From an uncultured Chitinophagaceae bacterium (GTDB lineage Bacteria; Bacteroidota; Bacteroidia; Chitinophagales; Chitinophagaceae), in assembly GCA_903895845.1 (NCBI GenBank), contig CAITVK010000048.1, forward strand, positions 42,604-106,603: 64,000 bases of DNA. The letters run 5' to 3'. The first letter of the stretch is position 1. Each line of letters starts with the position of its first letter. Below are positions 36,401-48,900 of the stretch, in pieces. A program made the position numbers and the translations under genes. The notes under the pieces were generated by a model. It did no database searches. It saw nothing but the letters and a program-made list of their open reading frames with translations, and was not told the origin of the DNA.

Positions 36401-36678
36401 CCTCTATTTTTTCCTTTGACCTTCACAGTTACCCCTACCAAAGGCTCACCTTTTTCATTGACCACTTTGCCTTTCAAATAATTCTCAATATTTAAAATTG
36501 ACCAATTTATTTTGGGATTGGACGACTTTACACCCACACTCACAGGGGATTCTACTTTCACCGTAAATGCCTGTGTTGACAACAGGAGGAATAAAACAAT
36601 TGATAATTTCATCAGACGATGTGTAATCTGATGAAATCTTTTAGGCAGCCAAGTGCCTTTACCTTTCTCTTTTTTCAT
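33415..36678 (-). CDS. susC: SusC/RagA-family TonB-dependent outer-membrane transporter
   Basis: This 1087-aa protein starts with a 22-residue basic extension and then a signal-like stretch (LMKLSIVLFLLLSTQAF). An internal ATG at 36612 would start at that stretch. A carboxypeptidase-regulatory-like domain follows (LKGKVVNEKGEPLVGVTVKV, about 68-145), then a TonB box-like VVVIGYGTVKRKDLTGS, a plug with SIVIRGANSI and AIYGSRGANGVIIVTTKKG, and a 22-strand barrel to the C-terminal LSF end. It imports oligosaccharides released at the surface by energy from TonB. There is no N-terminal FecR-interacting STN domain, so regulation through a FecR/ECF anti-sigma pair is unlikely. It lies 313 bp downstream of the 4435-aa giant gene. 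Confidence 0.98.
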   Translation of the reverse strand: MKKEKGKGTWLPKRFHQITHRLMKLSIVLFLLLSTQAFTVKVESPVSVGVKSSNPKINWSILNIENYLKGKVVNEKGEPLVGVTVKVKGKNRGAFTNEKGEFKIQIDDNKITVLQLSCTGYKSQEISVTNSELIVTMVSQPQALEDVVVIGYGTVKRKDLTGSVAKVNISDVQKAPVKSIDDALAGRIAGVQVSSSDGQPGTSASIVIRGANSITQDNSPLYVVDGFPIENFNFNTLNQSDIESIEVLKDASSTAIYGSRGANGVIIVTTKKGKEGVSLFNFNVYTGNNVITKKMKVLSPYDFVKLQFDIDSNGTKTNYFNNGRDLNYYKTATPIDWQGLFFKPGITNSCDIAISGGSQRTKYSISGSMFNQQGVIINSGYSRYQGRFTLDNTVNEKMKVGINVNYANTKSNGVSAAASTAGTFSSTLSLLYSVIGGRPVTGDSANIINTIVDPLVNNTVDYRVNSVVEAQNELKQTIVNNIIANAYMDYSIVKNLKFRVTGGVIGNLQTNNNFNNSKTQTGNINLVTGANTGVNGSVINLINTTWSNENTLTYSNLFNNKHSLNVVVGFSSESNQSSSNGAKAIFLPNENLGLSGLDQGTPVSITATSSNWFLASAYGRINYSYLGRYLFTATYRADGSSKFAEGHKWGYFPSMAVAWRFSDEGFVKERIPFLNEGKLRYSYGVTGNNRVSDFPYISTLNFSNSTTGYPFDNNPTTYITQAIYGNPNLKWETTSQSNIGMDLSFIQNRVQLTMDYYRKATHDLLLNASLPYETGFDYAYKNIGKVSNEGFEFSITTQNVKTQKFSWISTFNISFNKSKVLELNQGQESLLTSMTWNTNVYTSAAYMAKINNPIALFYGYKFDGVYQYSDFDRTASGGYILKGNVPNNGNVRANIQPGDIKFRDINGDGKVDASDQTVIGNPNPLHIGGFSNNFTYKGFDLAIFFQWSYGNDILNANRYVFEGESFGANLNMFDTYKNRWTPTNPSNTIARRGGTIAGDYNSRVIEDGSFLRLKTVQLSYNLPNELLKKYSIRGIRLYVSGQNLITWTKYSGYDPEVSVRYSALTPGFDYSSYPRSRTIVLGLNLSF

Positions 36679-36991
36679 AATTTACCTTTTTATTTTACAA
36701 TCATTCTCTCTAAATCAGTCAAGCATTTTTTCTAATAGTGTACCCAGTAAACTAGGTAGATTTGGGAATCACAACTTAAAAGCTGAAAAATCATTTGCCT
36801 TTAATTATCTTTATTTAGGGTTTAAAATAGCCAACTCAAGCTTAATCTATCTATATCAATGTCGATTTGCCTCTTTGAACTACCTCGTTACAGGCTAAAA
36901 CTTCCTAGTTTAAATACATAAGAAGGGCAGCATGAAAGGAAGATATTTAAATTTATGAGCAAAAAAACTTGATTATAGATAAGAGATGGTT
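36679..36991. other. 313-bp gap between the 4435-aa giant and SusC
   Basis: This AT-rich spacer has no tandem array, which sets it apart from most other gaps over 300 bp. It is the likeliest place for a separate promoter of the SusC-SusD unit, but I found no good TAnnTTTG -7 box on the minus strand. A perfect 8-bp inverted repeat, AAACTAGG (36749-36756) and CCTAGTTT (36904-36911), is 148 bp apart and may be chance. Confidence 0.5.
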
Positions 36992-39900
36992 TCATCGAAG
37001 AATGGCTACCATTTTTTTATCCACTATACTATTATCTGAACATCTGATAATGACAACGCCATAATTACCATTTGCTACACAACTTTTCAAATCTAATTGA
37101 TAACTCCCTTTACTTCCATCATAATTCATCCCACTCTCTGCAACTTTTACACCCACGCTATTATAAACACACAATTTATAGTTACCTATGGATAAGTTGT
37201 CAATAATAAGGTTTGCGTAATCGCCTTTTATGGGGTTTGGATAAATAGTAATTTTTGATGTATGGTTAATATTTAGCTTTGTTACTGTACTGTATTGATA
37301 GCTTCCATCGTTTGCAATCGCTTTTATCCGATATAACAACACATCCGCAGAAACAGGCAGGTTGTTATCTTCCATAGAATAACTATTATCAGTACCAGCT
37401 GCTACTTTACCTATTTCTGTAAATAGTTGATTGTCTGTGCTACGCTCAACAATGTAGGATTGAAGGTTTATTTGATTTTTTTGCGACCATTTGATCATTG
37501 CACCTTCAATATTTGGGATAACAGAAACGGTAATAGGGTTTACTGCCAATGGGGTAATGTTAGCTATTATCACTTTAAATCGTGTGTTACCCTTACTCGC
37601 AGAATTACTAGTGATATTGAAATCATAAACGGGGTTTGAACGAATCTCCTGCTTTAATCCTAAAAAATTATCTATCAAAGTGATTGCCTGTGTAGTGTCA
37701 AAACCCTGATAGGTAAAAGAGAATCTTAAAGCCTCTGAAGAATTATTAGTAATCCCCAATTCTATAGAATCAGCTGATACTACTAGCGGATGGGTGGCAA
37801 TAGCCAACTTTTTACTCCCTTTTAGGGAAACCAATGCCTCATTTGCCGAACTAAAGGAAACCGCATCGTTATTCTCGTTATATCCCGGCGAGCCATTTTT
37901 GTTAAAGCGTACCACAATCTCATCCAGCAATGTGTCCTGCGGGGTTCGCAAGCCAACCCTTATTAAAGGGTCAACCGTCGATTCACCAAAATATTGAGTA
38001 TTGGGAATCGTTCCATTCGTCTTATGACTTTCATGAAAAACAATATTTCCATTTGCATTTGCCTCCACAAAGAAAGCCTGACCAATAGCTATATAATCAC
38101 CGTATACATTATCATACCCTGTTGCCCCATTGGCAATGACACCTTGTGAATAGGTGGTATAATTCCCATTACCAAACGGACTGTATGTCCACATCTTATT
38201 GTTTATCCTTGAAGCATTGCTCATTTGAACGGCTTTAAAACTAATAGGCGATTGATAGGGATTTGCCAAAAGGGTATATTTATGCAGCGTTGTGTCATTC
38301 AAGGCTAGGGTCATATCTCCCGTAGTCAACGTACCTGTCGCGCTTAAAGTCACAGCCTCAGGCGGGGAGGGCGTCCCCGATGCCAACTGATTAGTACAAT
38401 TTACAGTGCTACTGTTCCTATTCCCACGAATATTGACACAATATCCAGTTCCCGGTGAAAGGTTTGTGTAATTCGTATTGGGCACACTCACATATCGACT
38501 ACCATTTACCTTAGTTGCATTATAGGTATACATACTTGGGTTATTGGTTTGGGTAACATCAAAACCATTGCTGTTAAATTTGTCTGTTGCCAATACTCCA
38601 GTACCATTTGTTGTACCGCAAGGTGTACCTCCAACACCAGCACCTGTTACATAAATCTGTTGTTGCCAACCGTTTTGGATAGAAGAAACAACAGGACTGC
38701 CCACATAACTGTATTTTCTGCTTGTTTTTGCGGTAACATATCGCTCTACGGTAACATTAGTCGCATTCAACAAGGTACCGGAAAGACTTGCTAACGAGGC
38801 TGTTCCTGCTAAGGAAGATTGAAACTTGACAGACTTACCAGCAAAATCGGTAGTACCCCCATTAATATTTAATTGTGTTGCCGGGGCAAAGATGGCTGAA
38901 TCACCTAAAACAAGGTTATTAGTACCCGTTGTAAGACTACCTGCAGAAACGGTTAAAAGGTTGGTAGTAGTAACGTTCCCCCCTAATGTTGTTCCTGCTA
39001 CATTATTGAGGGTCAGGTTACCATAAGTTGCAGCAGGGATTGTTTGAGTTGTAGCTCCATTGAAAATAATGGTACTACCCGTTGAAACGAAGCCGAAGGT
39101 GGGATTGACAGTATTTTGATTGATTAACGTCGCAGTATTCGCCACATTCAATGTACCCGTAATGGTATAGTTGCTTGGAATAGTCATAGTGATTGGATTA
39201 ATACCATCCCCCAATACTACTGCCGAACCTGTTCCACTTACTGTCCAATTTCCTAGCAATGAAAGCGAACCCGTGTTGTTAATCATAAACAGTTGGTTAT
39301 TAGATGTGAAGTTGGAAGGATGTGAACCCGTACCATTCGTATTCGCCCCCCAACTTGTTAAACTATTGAGGCTGCCAGTACCTGCATAATAGAAATTAGT
39401 AACAGTGGTATCTTTTAACAATACTACCGAGCCATAAGAAGGTATCGGCACTGAACTGCCTAGTGTATAGCTAACTCCACTAGGGGTAATATAATTCATA
39501 TCGGCAACAATAGAACTATCTTTTGAGGTTGGGTTGATTGCAAATCGGACGAAATTAGCAGGATTGTTAGGTGTCACCTGATAAAAATAGACACTGTCTA
39601 GATAAAAGATGCTGTCGGTATTGTCAAAAGTAATCTGCAATGTAGGAGAACTGGAAGCTGCATTCACCTGAAATAAAAACTGTTGGATGGAAGTGGATGT
39701 GTCTATATTGATAGGTACAGCCTGTGCAATGGAATTAGTTATGGTGCAATTGATTATAGAGCTCTTAGTTCCTTTTACCGTCATCCCTACCAAATAATAA
39801 CCATTGGCAGTAGTGGCAGGCAACGAATATTTAAGCGTTGACTGCCCTGTAGAGTTAGAACCCGTTGACTTCAATCTGAGGCAATTGCCAGAAAGTACAC

Positions 39901-42900
39901 CAGAAACCACCGTCATACTATCTCTATTACCTGATGCAGGTGTGCATGTCCAACCTGTAGTACCAACGTTGAATAATCCATTACTAATGCCATTGCCACT
40001 AAGGCGGTTACTATCTAATGGAAAGTAAACTGGCGATAGCTTTGATGAAGAATCATAGCCTGTTAATGCAGTCCATTGTGGCAAATTGTAATAGGTTGAA
40101 GCTGAATTTCCAGTAGTTGGATTTAACATCCAAAAGTCCATCAAATTATTTTTACGAAATGGATTGCAAAGGATATTGTTATTTACAGTACCATAATTTC
40201 CCAACGCTGCTGGATAAGCACTTGAATCAATTTCATGATCATACATCAATCCACTTGACCTATTATCCTTCAGAATCATACTGTAACTCACAATTGTGTT
40301 ATTTTCAAAATCATTTTTTGTTGAATAATTGGATAATGCCTCCAAAACTGAATTATTTGAATAATTAGTAGTTACCTGACGAAGGTTAATATTTAAGTTA
40401 CAGTTGTAGAAAGTATTATTTATTATCGTATCAGCAGAGCCCCCATTACTCATATATCCAGGTCCAGGAGTATTGGCAACAGTATTGCCAATAACCTTTA
40501 CGTTAGATGATATATCATCCAAATAGATACCGCAGGCAGGATCGTAACTTGAACCTGCAAATGCACCTATTGGCGCGCCAATTCCATTCGTAACTATATT
40601 ATTAGAAATAACTCTGTTTACCGCACTATCATTTCCAGGATCAAAAGAATATATCCCGCCCCCATCGTACAAATTATTACAAAAATTGGTTACATAATTT
40701 CTATCAACCAGTACATTGGATCCGTCAAAAACAATTCCACTATAGCCAGTTCCGTTGATATAGTTATTTTGAAGCAATAAACCGTTTGACCATGAAGTAT
40801 GAAAGGCTGTGCCTGTAAAACCACTTTCGCCCATACCAATGACCATACTAACATTTGCCCATTGATTATTTGTTAGCTTAAACCTTGTCCCTGATCCCAC
40901 TACGCTATATCCCTGACTATTCGAAAATGTATTATTCGTAACGGTAACACTATCAAAATTTGTCACAATTGACGGTGAATTTCCATAAGCATCTGTGAAA
41001 TTCAAGTCATTTAGACCTGCCTTTGTAAAATCGCAATTGGTAACAGTAAAATAATTGACATATTTCGTCCCGATGGCAGCGGTTTTAGCACCAATAAATG
41101 ATAGTCCATCAATCACAATGTTGCTGTAACCTGTATCGGAAATGGAAGCCTCAGTATTGGCTACTTTGACATTTCTAGTACTTGGATTTTTGGTGGCATA
41201 CAATAAAATGCTATCATTACTTGATTGATAACACCAATCACCATCCACATCCAAACAGTTGGGGTGGTTCTGAAAGAAAAAGCCAAAGTTAACAAGCAGA
41301 GGGGTGTGATGTGCCACCGTTTTAGGGTCTGAAAAGGTAATGGTATCATGATTCTCTACCACCCCTGGCATTCTATCCATTAACCATGCTTCCGATCGAA
41401 CACAAGCTGTCGCACCAGTAAAATCTGGCGTACCTGTGAGTGCAGTACAAGTAAACATATTATTTGAACTATTGGGGTTGGAACTAATGGACAGATATCC
41501 ACCATTTGAAGCGTTAATATTGGGATACCTACCCAAAGCCATCATGGAATCATTAATGTACAATGCACTTGGCATGGAAAGTAGTGATGGACTCGAAGCC
41601 TCCCAGAGATTTGTACCCACTTTCTTCCATGTTGGCAGAGAAAGCCTTCCATCGAATACGGGTTTCTTACCTATTCCATAAGAAGAGAATACAATTGGAT
41701 TACCTCGTGTACCTGAATTCGTAATTGCAATGGTTCCAGGGAAGGTATCGTTGCAATTGAATAACACCTGATTGCCTGGTTCTAAGATTCCCATCATGCT
41801 ATTTAGCTTATCCAAGGTCTTCCATGGTGTGGAAGGGTTTTGTGCCTGTGCAATGGTATTATTGTCATTACCCATTGAACTAGAAAAATAATACCTGATG
41901 CCAGGCGTCACTGCATTAGAAGGAGCACTTGAACTGCCCGTTCCCACAATGTCAGAAGCAGTTACGGTAAAAGTATAGGTAGTGCCATTTTGAAGGCCTG
42001 TAACAATGATTGGACTTACATTTCCAAAAGCAGTGATGCCACCTGGATTGGATGTAACTGTATAGTAATCCACCAAATTTGTATTCACTACAGGTGGGGA
42101 GAAACTTACACTAACATTGTTGCCACCAACGGCTGTTGCCAAACCTATGATTGGTGCACTCGGCACTCCAAGTGAATTTATGGCTACAGTATCGCCAATC
42201 ATATAGTAATTAGGCGCAGCAGTTGGTAAAGCAATAACAGAAGTAACGGTGGCGATGTATGGATTAGTTCCATTAATGGAGGAGAGGTTGTTTTTTGTGT
42301 AACTGTTTCCTGCATTATTGAGAAGTACCGCCCCTGTTTTTGTGAATCCAATCCCTGTATCTGCATTATTGTACTGAAAGGCAATATTTGAGGTACTTGC
42401 AACATTCGATTGAATAGACCATTGTAGATTCACAATTCCGTTAATGGTTGAATTTGGTTTTGTAACACTCCAAAGGGTGATATTGGGCGAATTGGTGGTA
42501 TTGGAGAACGTTACAGGTGTATAAGACGTTGAAGTGCCTACAGGAAAGATGGTGGCATTATTTCCAACCCCATTCAAAGTAAACCCACCACCGGCGCTTG
42601 CATCTATATAACTTGTACTTGTAGGAATAGAAGGCAATAAGGTGGCGGTATTGGATAGGGTGAGATTATTACCATTCAAAACCAAGTGTCCACTTGTCAA
42701 TTTTAATATTGAGTTATAGTAGAATGAGCTACCTAAAGTGACGGTATTATTCCCTGCACTACCCGTATTGGCAATCTCAAAAGTGGTTGACGAATTAGTA
42801 ATCAAGTCATTGTCAACACTTAAATTCTGTGCCGTATTACCTGCAAACTTTATATTAGAAACAGCGGTTGTACCTAACCCAGCAGAAAATGCTCCATCTG

Positions 42901-45900
42901 TTTTGATGAAATCCCCTTTTAGTATAAAATTGGTTGTATTTGAGGTAGTATTGCTTTCATTGTCAAGCGTGACATTACTTAAATTACCAGACTGACTGTA
43001 ATTCCCATTAACAGTTAATGAATAGCTACCACCATTTACTGTGCCTGAAGATGGAGAACCAGACAACAAACAAAAACCTCCGTTATTGACGTTCATTTTC
43101 CCAGTAACCGTCCAATTAGTCGGGTAACCAGCTCTTGCAGTCAGTAACATTGCACTATCAATAGTCAGATTACCACCTATGTTAAAGTTCCCAATAATGC
43201 TACCTGCATAATAAAAAGAATTGGCAGTGTTAGTCAAGTTAGAACTTGAAGTGGCCCCCATCGTTATGGTAAAATCATGGGCTATGTTTACTGTATTGCC
43301 AGAAGCCAAACTATTAAACTGCACCCTGCCTGTAGTTAGATTAGGACAATTGATGGTGAAACTTGCCATAGAAACAGGGATAGAACTGTAAGTTGGAATG
43401 GTAGTTCCTTGCACACCTTGAATGGTAACATTAGCATTTGTATAGTTGGCCGTTGGGAATACGATACTTGCTTTGGCATCTGTATGATTAAACACATAAT
43501 TACCAAGATTACTACTACTCGTTCCAAAAATCAGTGTGGAAGCTGTGGAAACAATCACCCCTCCATTGATGATAGTACCCGTTATTGTATCGATACTGTT
43601 TGCCGAATAGAATGCATTATTATAAATACCCGTAAAAGTGGAATCTATTATCAGGGTACCTGCAATATTTGCAGAAGCACCATCCCTAAATCCTATATTC
43701 ATGGTATCTGTTGAAGCTTGTCCTGTTGCCAAACGAAGCGAACAACCTGCAGGAATATTTAAATCTGTACCTAATATATTGCTATACCCAATACTTAAGG
43801 TAGCAGGTGCACCTGTAGCAGCCTGTAGGCTGACAGAAGCGTTGTTTGACAAAATCAATTGGGCAATCGTATCGGTGGTTACACCATTAACATTCACACT
43901 ACTATTGAATTGCAATATATCTACAGAGGTACTTATTGTACGTGTAGGAGTCCAGTTTGTAGCAGTATTCATATTGCCACTGCTACCCCCTATCCAAGTA
44001 TAAGTTGGATAATTAATGGTTGCCATTCCAAAATATTGTGGAGAAGCTGCCAATGAAAATGAATTACCGTTTGTAAGGGTATTACCAGAAACAGTTCCAC
44101 CCAATGAATTATAGTTATTATCTGCCAAGTTATTACTGTAGGCAATACTATTGGCTGTACCAATACCTGTGTCCGAAAGAGACAGGGAAGTGTTCGTTAG
44201 ACTTCCCGCATTCAGAAGTGAATAGATTGTCCAATATTTATTGGTATTTAACTGAATGGCACCGAATAATCCAGAACCACCTGCACCCGTTGTAGATACT
44301 GATGCCTGAACAATGGCGTTTGAGCCACTTGTAGTCGTTGGATTATTGATTTGTACAGGGTAATAGCCATTATTTGACCCAATTGGAAGTGTGTAGGTGT
44401 TTGGACTACTTAAGCTTTTGGGTAATGCAATTGCCAAATTACCATTTACACACAAAGCCGCCGAGAAAGTTCCTGTTGTTGAAATGGCTGTTGAAGGGTT
44501 GGTGGTATTCCAAACAATCAAGGTATCATTCGCAGCAGAGGTATTTAATATTCCATTGTTTAAAAAGAGATTCCTTACATCCATTCTACTTCCATTGTTA
44601 AAAGTCACCCCGCTTGTATTGTTGATAACCACATTAATGGAATCAATGCCTCCACCGAGACTGTTTTTGCCAGCCGTATTGGTAAATGCTTGTTTGTTTG
44701 TTCCTAAAAACTGTAAATAGGCTCTTGCATTAGTACCTGTTCCACCAGAAAAAGTACCACTAGTCTGAACAAAATTACCCTTTAAGATAAAGTTGGCGGT
44801 ATCTGCGTAAGTAGTCCCATTATTCAATACCACATTACTAAGGCTACCCGATTGAGTATAATCACCATTTACAGTCAAGGAATATTGACCCATTCCAGAA
44901 CTCGGTGTACCAGGAATGATATAAAATCCACCATTGCTAACAGTCATATTCTTTGTAACTATCCAGGTTGAGGGTGTGCCATTTCTTGACATCTGAACCA
45001 TCGCATTGCTAATATTCAAATTGCCACCAATGCTGAAATTTGCACTATTAAGTCCATAATAGAATGAATTGATACCCGTAGTCAAATTTGCACTCGATGT
45101 TCCACCCATGGTCACATTGAAATCATTGGCAATAGTAACGGTTGTGCCAGTTGCCAAACTATTTATTTGCACCCTTCCAGTAGTTAGGTTAGAGCAAGAA
45201 ATGGTAAGGCTCGACATTGAGGTTGGGAACAAAGTAAATTGTCCGATTGTAGTGCCACTAAACCCTTGTATGGTTACATTGGCATTGGTATAAGAAGTGT
45301 TGGGAAATGGCTGAACTGTTGCGTCCACACGGTTGTGTATGTAGCTACTACCCGAACTAAATACAAGGGTGCTTGCCGTAGAGTTGATATTACCTCCATT
45401 AATGATGGTGTCAGTTACAGTGGTGATACTATTTGCAGTATAGAAACTATTGCCGTAGGTACCAATGTAGCTTGAATCCAATGCCAATGTACCCGCTATT
45501 GAACAAGTATTTGTACCCATAAATACAATGGAAAGTGAATCTGATGCTGCAGAACCCATACCCAAATGGAGAGAACACCCACTTGGAATATTTAATGCAG
45601 GGGTACCTGTATTGGGCGAGTTGCTTATGGCAAGCTTATTTGCTGAAGAAGCTGGTCGTAAGACAACTTTTGCATTGTTACTTAACTGTAACTTGGATAT
45701 AGTTTGTGAAGGAACATTAATAATTGTATCACTACTTAAAAATGCCAAAATATCCGAATTGCTAAGAGTTGTCCTATTAGGTGACCAGTTTGTTGAAACC
45801 TGAAAATCTTTAGAAGTAGTTCCTGTCCAAACATAGCCGCTCAAAGGAGAAATAGAGTTAGAGGCGGTACTTGAAGCACCTGTTCCTACACTATTGGTGG

Positions 45901-48900
45901 CGGTAACAGTGAATGTATAGTATGTGCCAACTGATAAACCTGCAATATGTATAGGGCTTGTTGTACCTGTTCCAGTAAAATTACCTGGATTAGACACAAC
46001 ACTATATTGTATTATTGGTGTGCCGCCATTGTTGGAGGGTGGAGTAAAACTGATATTTGCTGATGAATAATCGGCAGTGGCAGATACACTTGTTGGTGAA
46101 GCAGGAATGGTAGGAGATACTGTTAATGAGGCAGTAGTAGTTCCCGATGTGTAATTTCCTGCGGCAGTTTGTGTGGCGGTGATAGTACAAGTCCCAATAC
46201 CCACCATTGTTAATGTATTGCCACTTATAGTGGCAATGGCAGTATTACTGCTACTATAACTGAATGAACCTGCACTATTTGAAGTGGGAGCAGTTAACAT
46301 AATGGGTGACAGGCTATAATTTTGAATGCCAATTGTGAAAGTACCAATAGTTGGTGCAATCGCATTAACTGTAAAGGTTGCAGTGGTGCTGCCTGTTGCA
46401 TAATTGCCATAAGCAGCCTGTGTGGCAATGATGGTTGTTGTCCCTACACCTATGATTGTAACCGTATTACCACTAATCGTGGCAACAGAAGGATTACTGC
46501 TACCATAACTGAATGCCCCTGCACTGTTTGAAGTGGGTGCAGTTAACGTAAAAGGAGCAGCACCATAGTTTTGTGCTGCCACAGTGAAGCTGCCAATTGT
46601 TGGAGGACCTTGATTAACAGTAAAGGTTGCGGTAGTACTACCTACAGTATAATTCCCATTAGCAGTTTGCGTGGCAGTAATCGTAGTTGTACCTGTACCC
46701 ACAAGAGTGACTGTATTACCACTGATAGTGGCAACAGATGTATTACCGCTACTATAACTGAAATAACCTGCACTGTTAGAAGTTGGGGTGGTCAAAGTAA
46801 ACGGAGCAGCACCATAATTCTGTGAAGCCACTGTGAATGCAGAGATTGTCGGTGCAATTGAATTCACGGTAAATGTAGCAGTAGTACTACCTACAGAATA
46901 ATTGCCATTCGCAGCCTGTGTGGCAGTAATCGTACTCGTTCCTGCTCCAATAATTGTCAACGTGTTACCACTGATTGTAGCAACTGAAGTATTGCTGCTA
47001 CTATAACTAAATGAACCGGCACTGTTTGAAGTTGGAGCGGTCAGCATAATAGGGGCAGCACCATAATTCTGTGCAGCCACCGTGAATGTGCCAATTGTTG
47101 GAGAGCCTTGATTTACCGTAAAGCTGGCAGTGGTGATGCCCGTGGAATAGTTTCCATTGGCAGATTGTGTGGCAGTAATGGTACTCGCTCCTACTCCAAC
47201 TATTGTTAAGGTATTACCGCTAATAGTAGCTACAGAAGTATTACTACTGCTGTAGCTAAATGAACCTGCACTGTTTGAAGTTGGGGCAGTTAACGTAAAA
47301 GGAGCAGCACCATAGTTTTGTGCTGCCACGGTGAAGCTGCCAATTGTTGGAGGACCTTGATTAACAGTAAAGGTTGCGGTAGTACTACCTACAGTATAAT
47401 TCCCATTAGCACTTTGCGTAGCAGTGATCGTAGTTGTACCCGCACCCACAATGGTGACTGTATTACCACTGATAGTGGCAACAGATGTGTTGCTGCTACT
47501 ATAACTGAAAGAACCTGCACTGTTTGAAGTTGGGGCGGTTAATATAAATGGCGAAGACCCATAATCCTGTGAAGCCACAGTGAATGTGCCAATTGTTGGC
47601 GAGCCTTGATTCACTATAAAGTTGGCTGTAGTACTTCCGGCAGAATAATTTCCATTTGCTGCCTGTGTAGCAGTAATAGTACTCGTTCCTACTCCAACTA
47701 TTGTTAAAGTACTACCACTGATTGTGGCAACTGACGTATTACTACTGCTATAACTGAATGAACCTGCGCTGTTTGAAGTGGGGGCAGTCAAAGTAAACAG
47801 AGCAGCACCATAATTCTGTGCAGCCACCGTGAATGTGCCAATTGCAGGTGCAATCGGATTGACTGTAAAGTTTGTAGTGGTTGTCCCGATTGAATAATTT
47901 CCATTCGCAGTCTGTGTTGCTGTGATGGTTGTTGTACCTGCACCTATAATTGTAACCGTATTACCACTTATAGTGGCAACAGAAGTATTACTGCTACTAT
48001 AACTGAATGCCCCTGCACTATTTGAAGTGGGGGCAGTTAACGTAAAAGGAGCAGCACCATAGTTTTGTGATGCCACTGTGAAGCTACCAATTGTAGGTAC
48101 TACTGGATTAACTGTCAATAGGGCAATTCGGCTTGAAGCAGTATAGGCACCATTAGCAACCTGAGTAGCTATTAATGTATCAGTACCCGCTCCTACAATT
48201 GTAGCAGTAGTGCCACTGATAGTGGCAATAGTGGAATTGCTACTCATATAGGTAAATGCCCCACCACTATTGGAAGTTGCTGAAACCGTGAAGGCCGCAT
48301 CCCCATAATTCTTTGTAATATTATTAAAGTTGATGGTTGGACCAAAGAATGTTCCCACATTTCCAATGCCATATAGATTGGCTGTACTTGTTGGCAAATT
48401 GGTTGTAAATGATTGGGTGACAGTAAATGGATTACTACCACTTACAGTCAATAGACCACTTTCGCTATAGGCAGTTCCTGAATAAGATCCTAATACCACA
48501 TTTGAGGCTGAATAACTACTGCCTTGATCGGCAGTATTGTATTGGAAGGTAACAGTGGGTTGTGTTGCTGAACTCGCCAATATTGACCATTGAAGATTCA
48601 CTGCCTTGGTTGCTGTGTTGACTGCATGGGTAAATGTACTTCCTACCCCTATACTGATATTGGCATCCGCAGTTCCTCCAGTAAAAGTTAAAGGGGCATA
48701 ACTTGTAGCAGTACCAATTGGGAACACTGTATTACCAACTGATGAAACTCCATTAATAGTTAAGGTTCCTGAACCATTAGTAACAATATAACTGCTACTC
48801 GAATAATTGAAGAGGTTTGCAGCATTGGTTAGAATCAAGTTATTGGCACCCAAAGCACAAAGTCCACTTGCTAGTTTTAGCCCTCCCAAAGTAAATGAAC

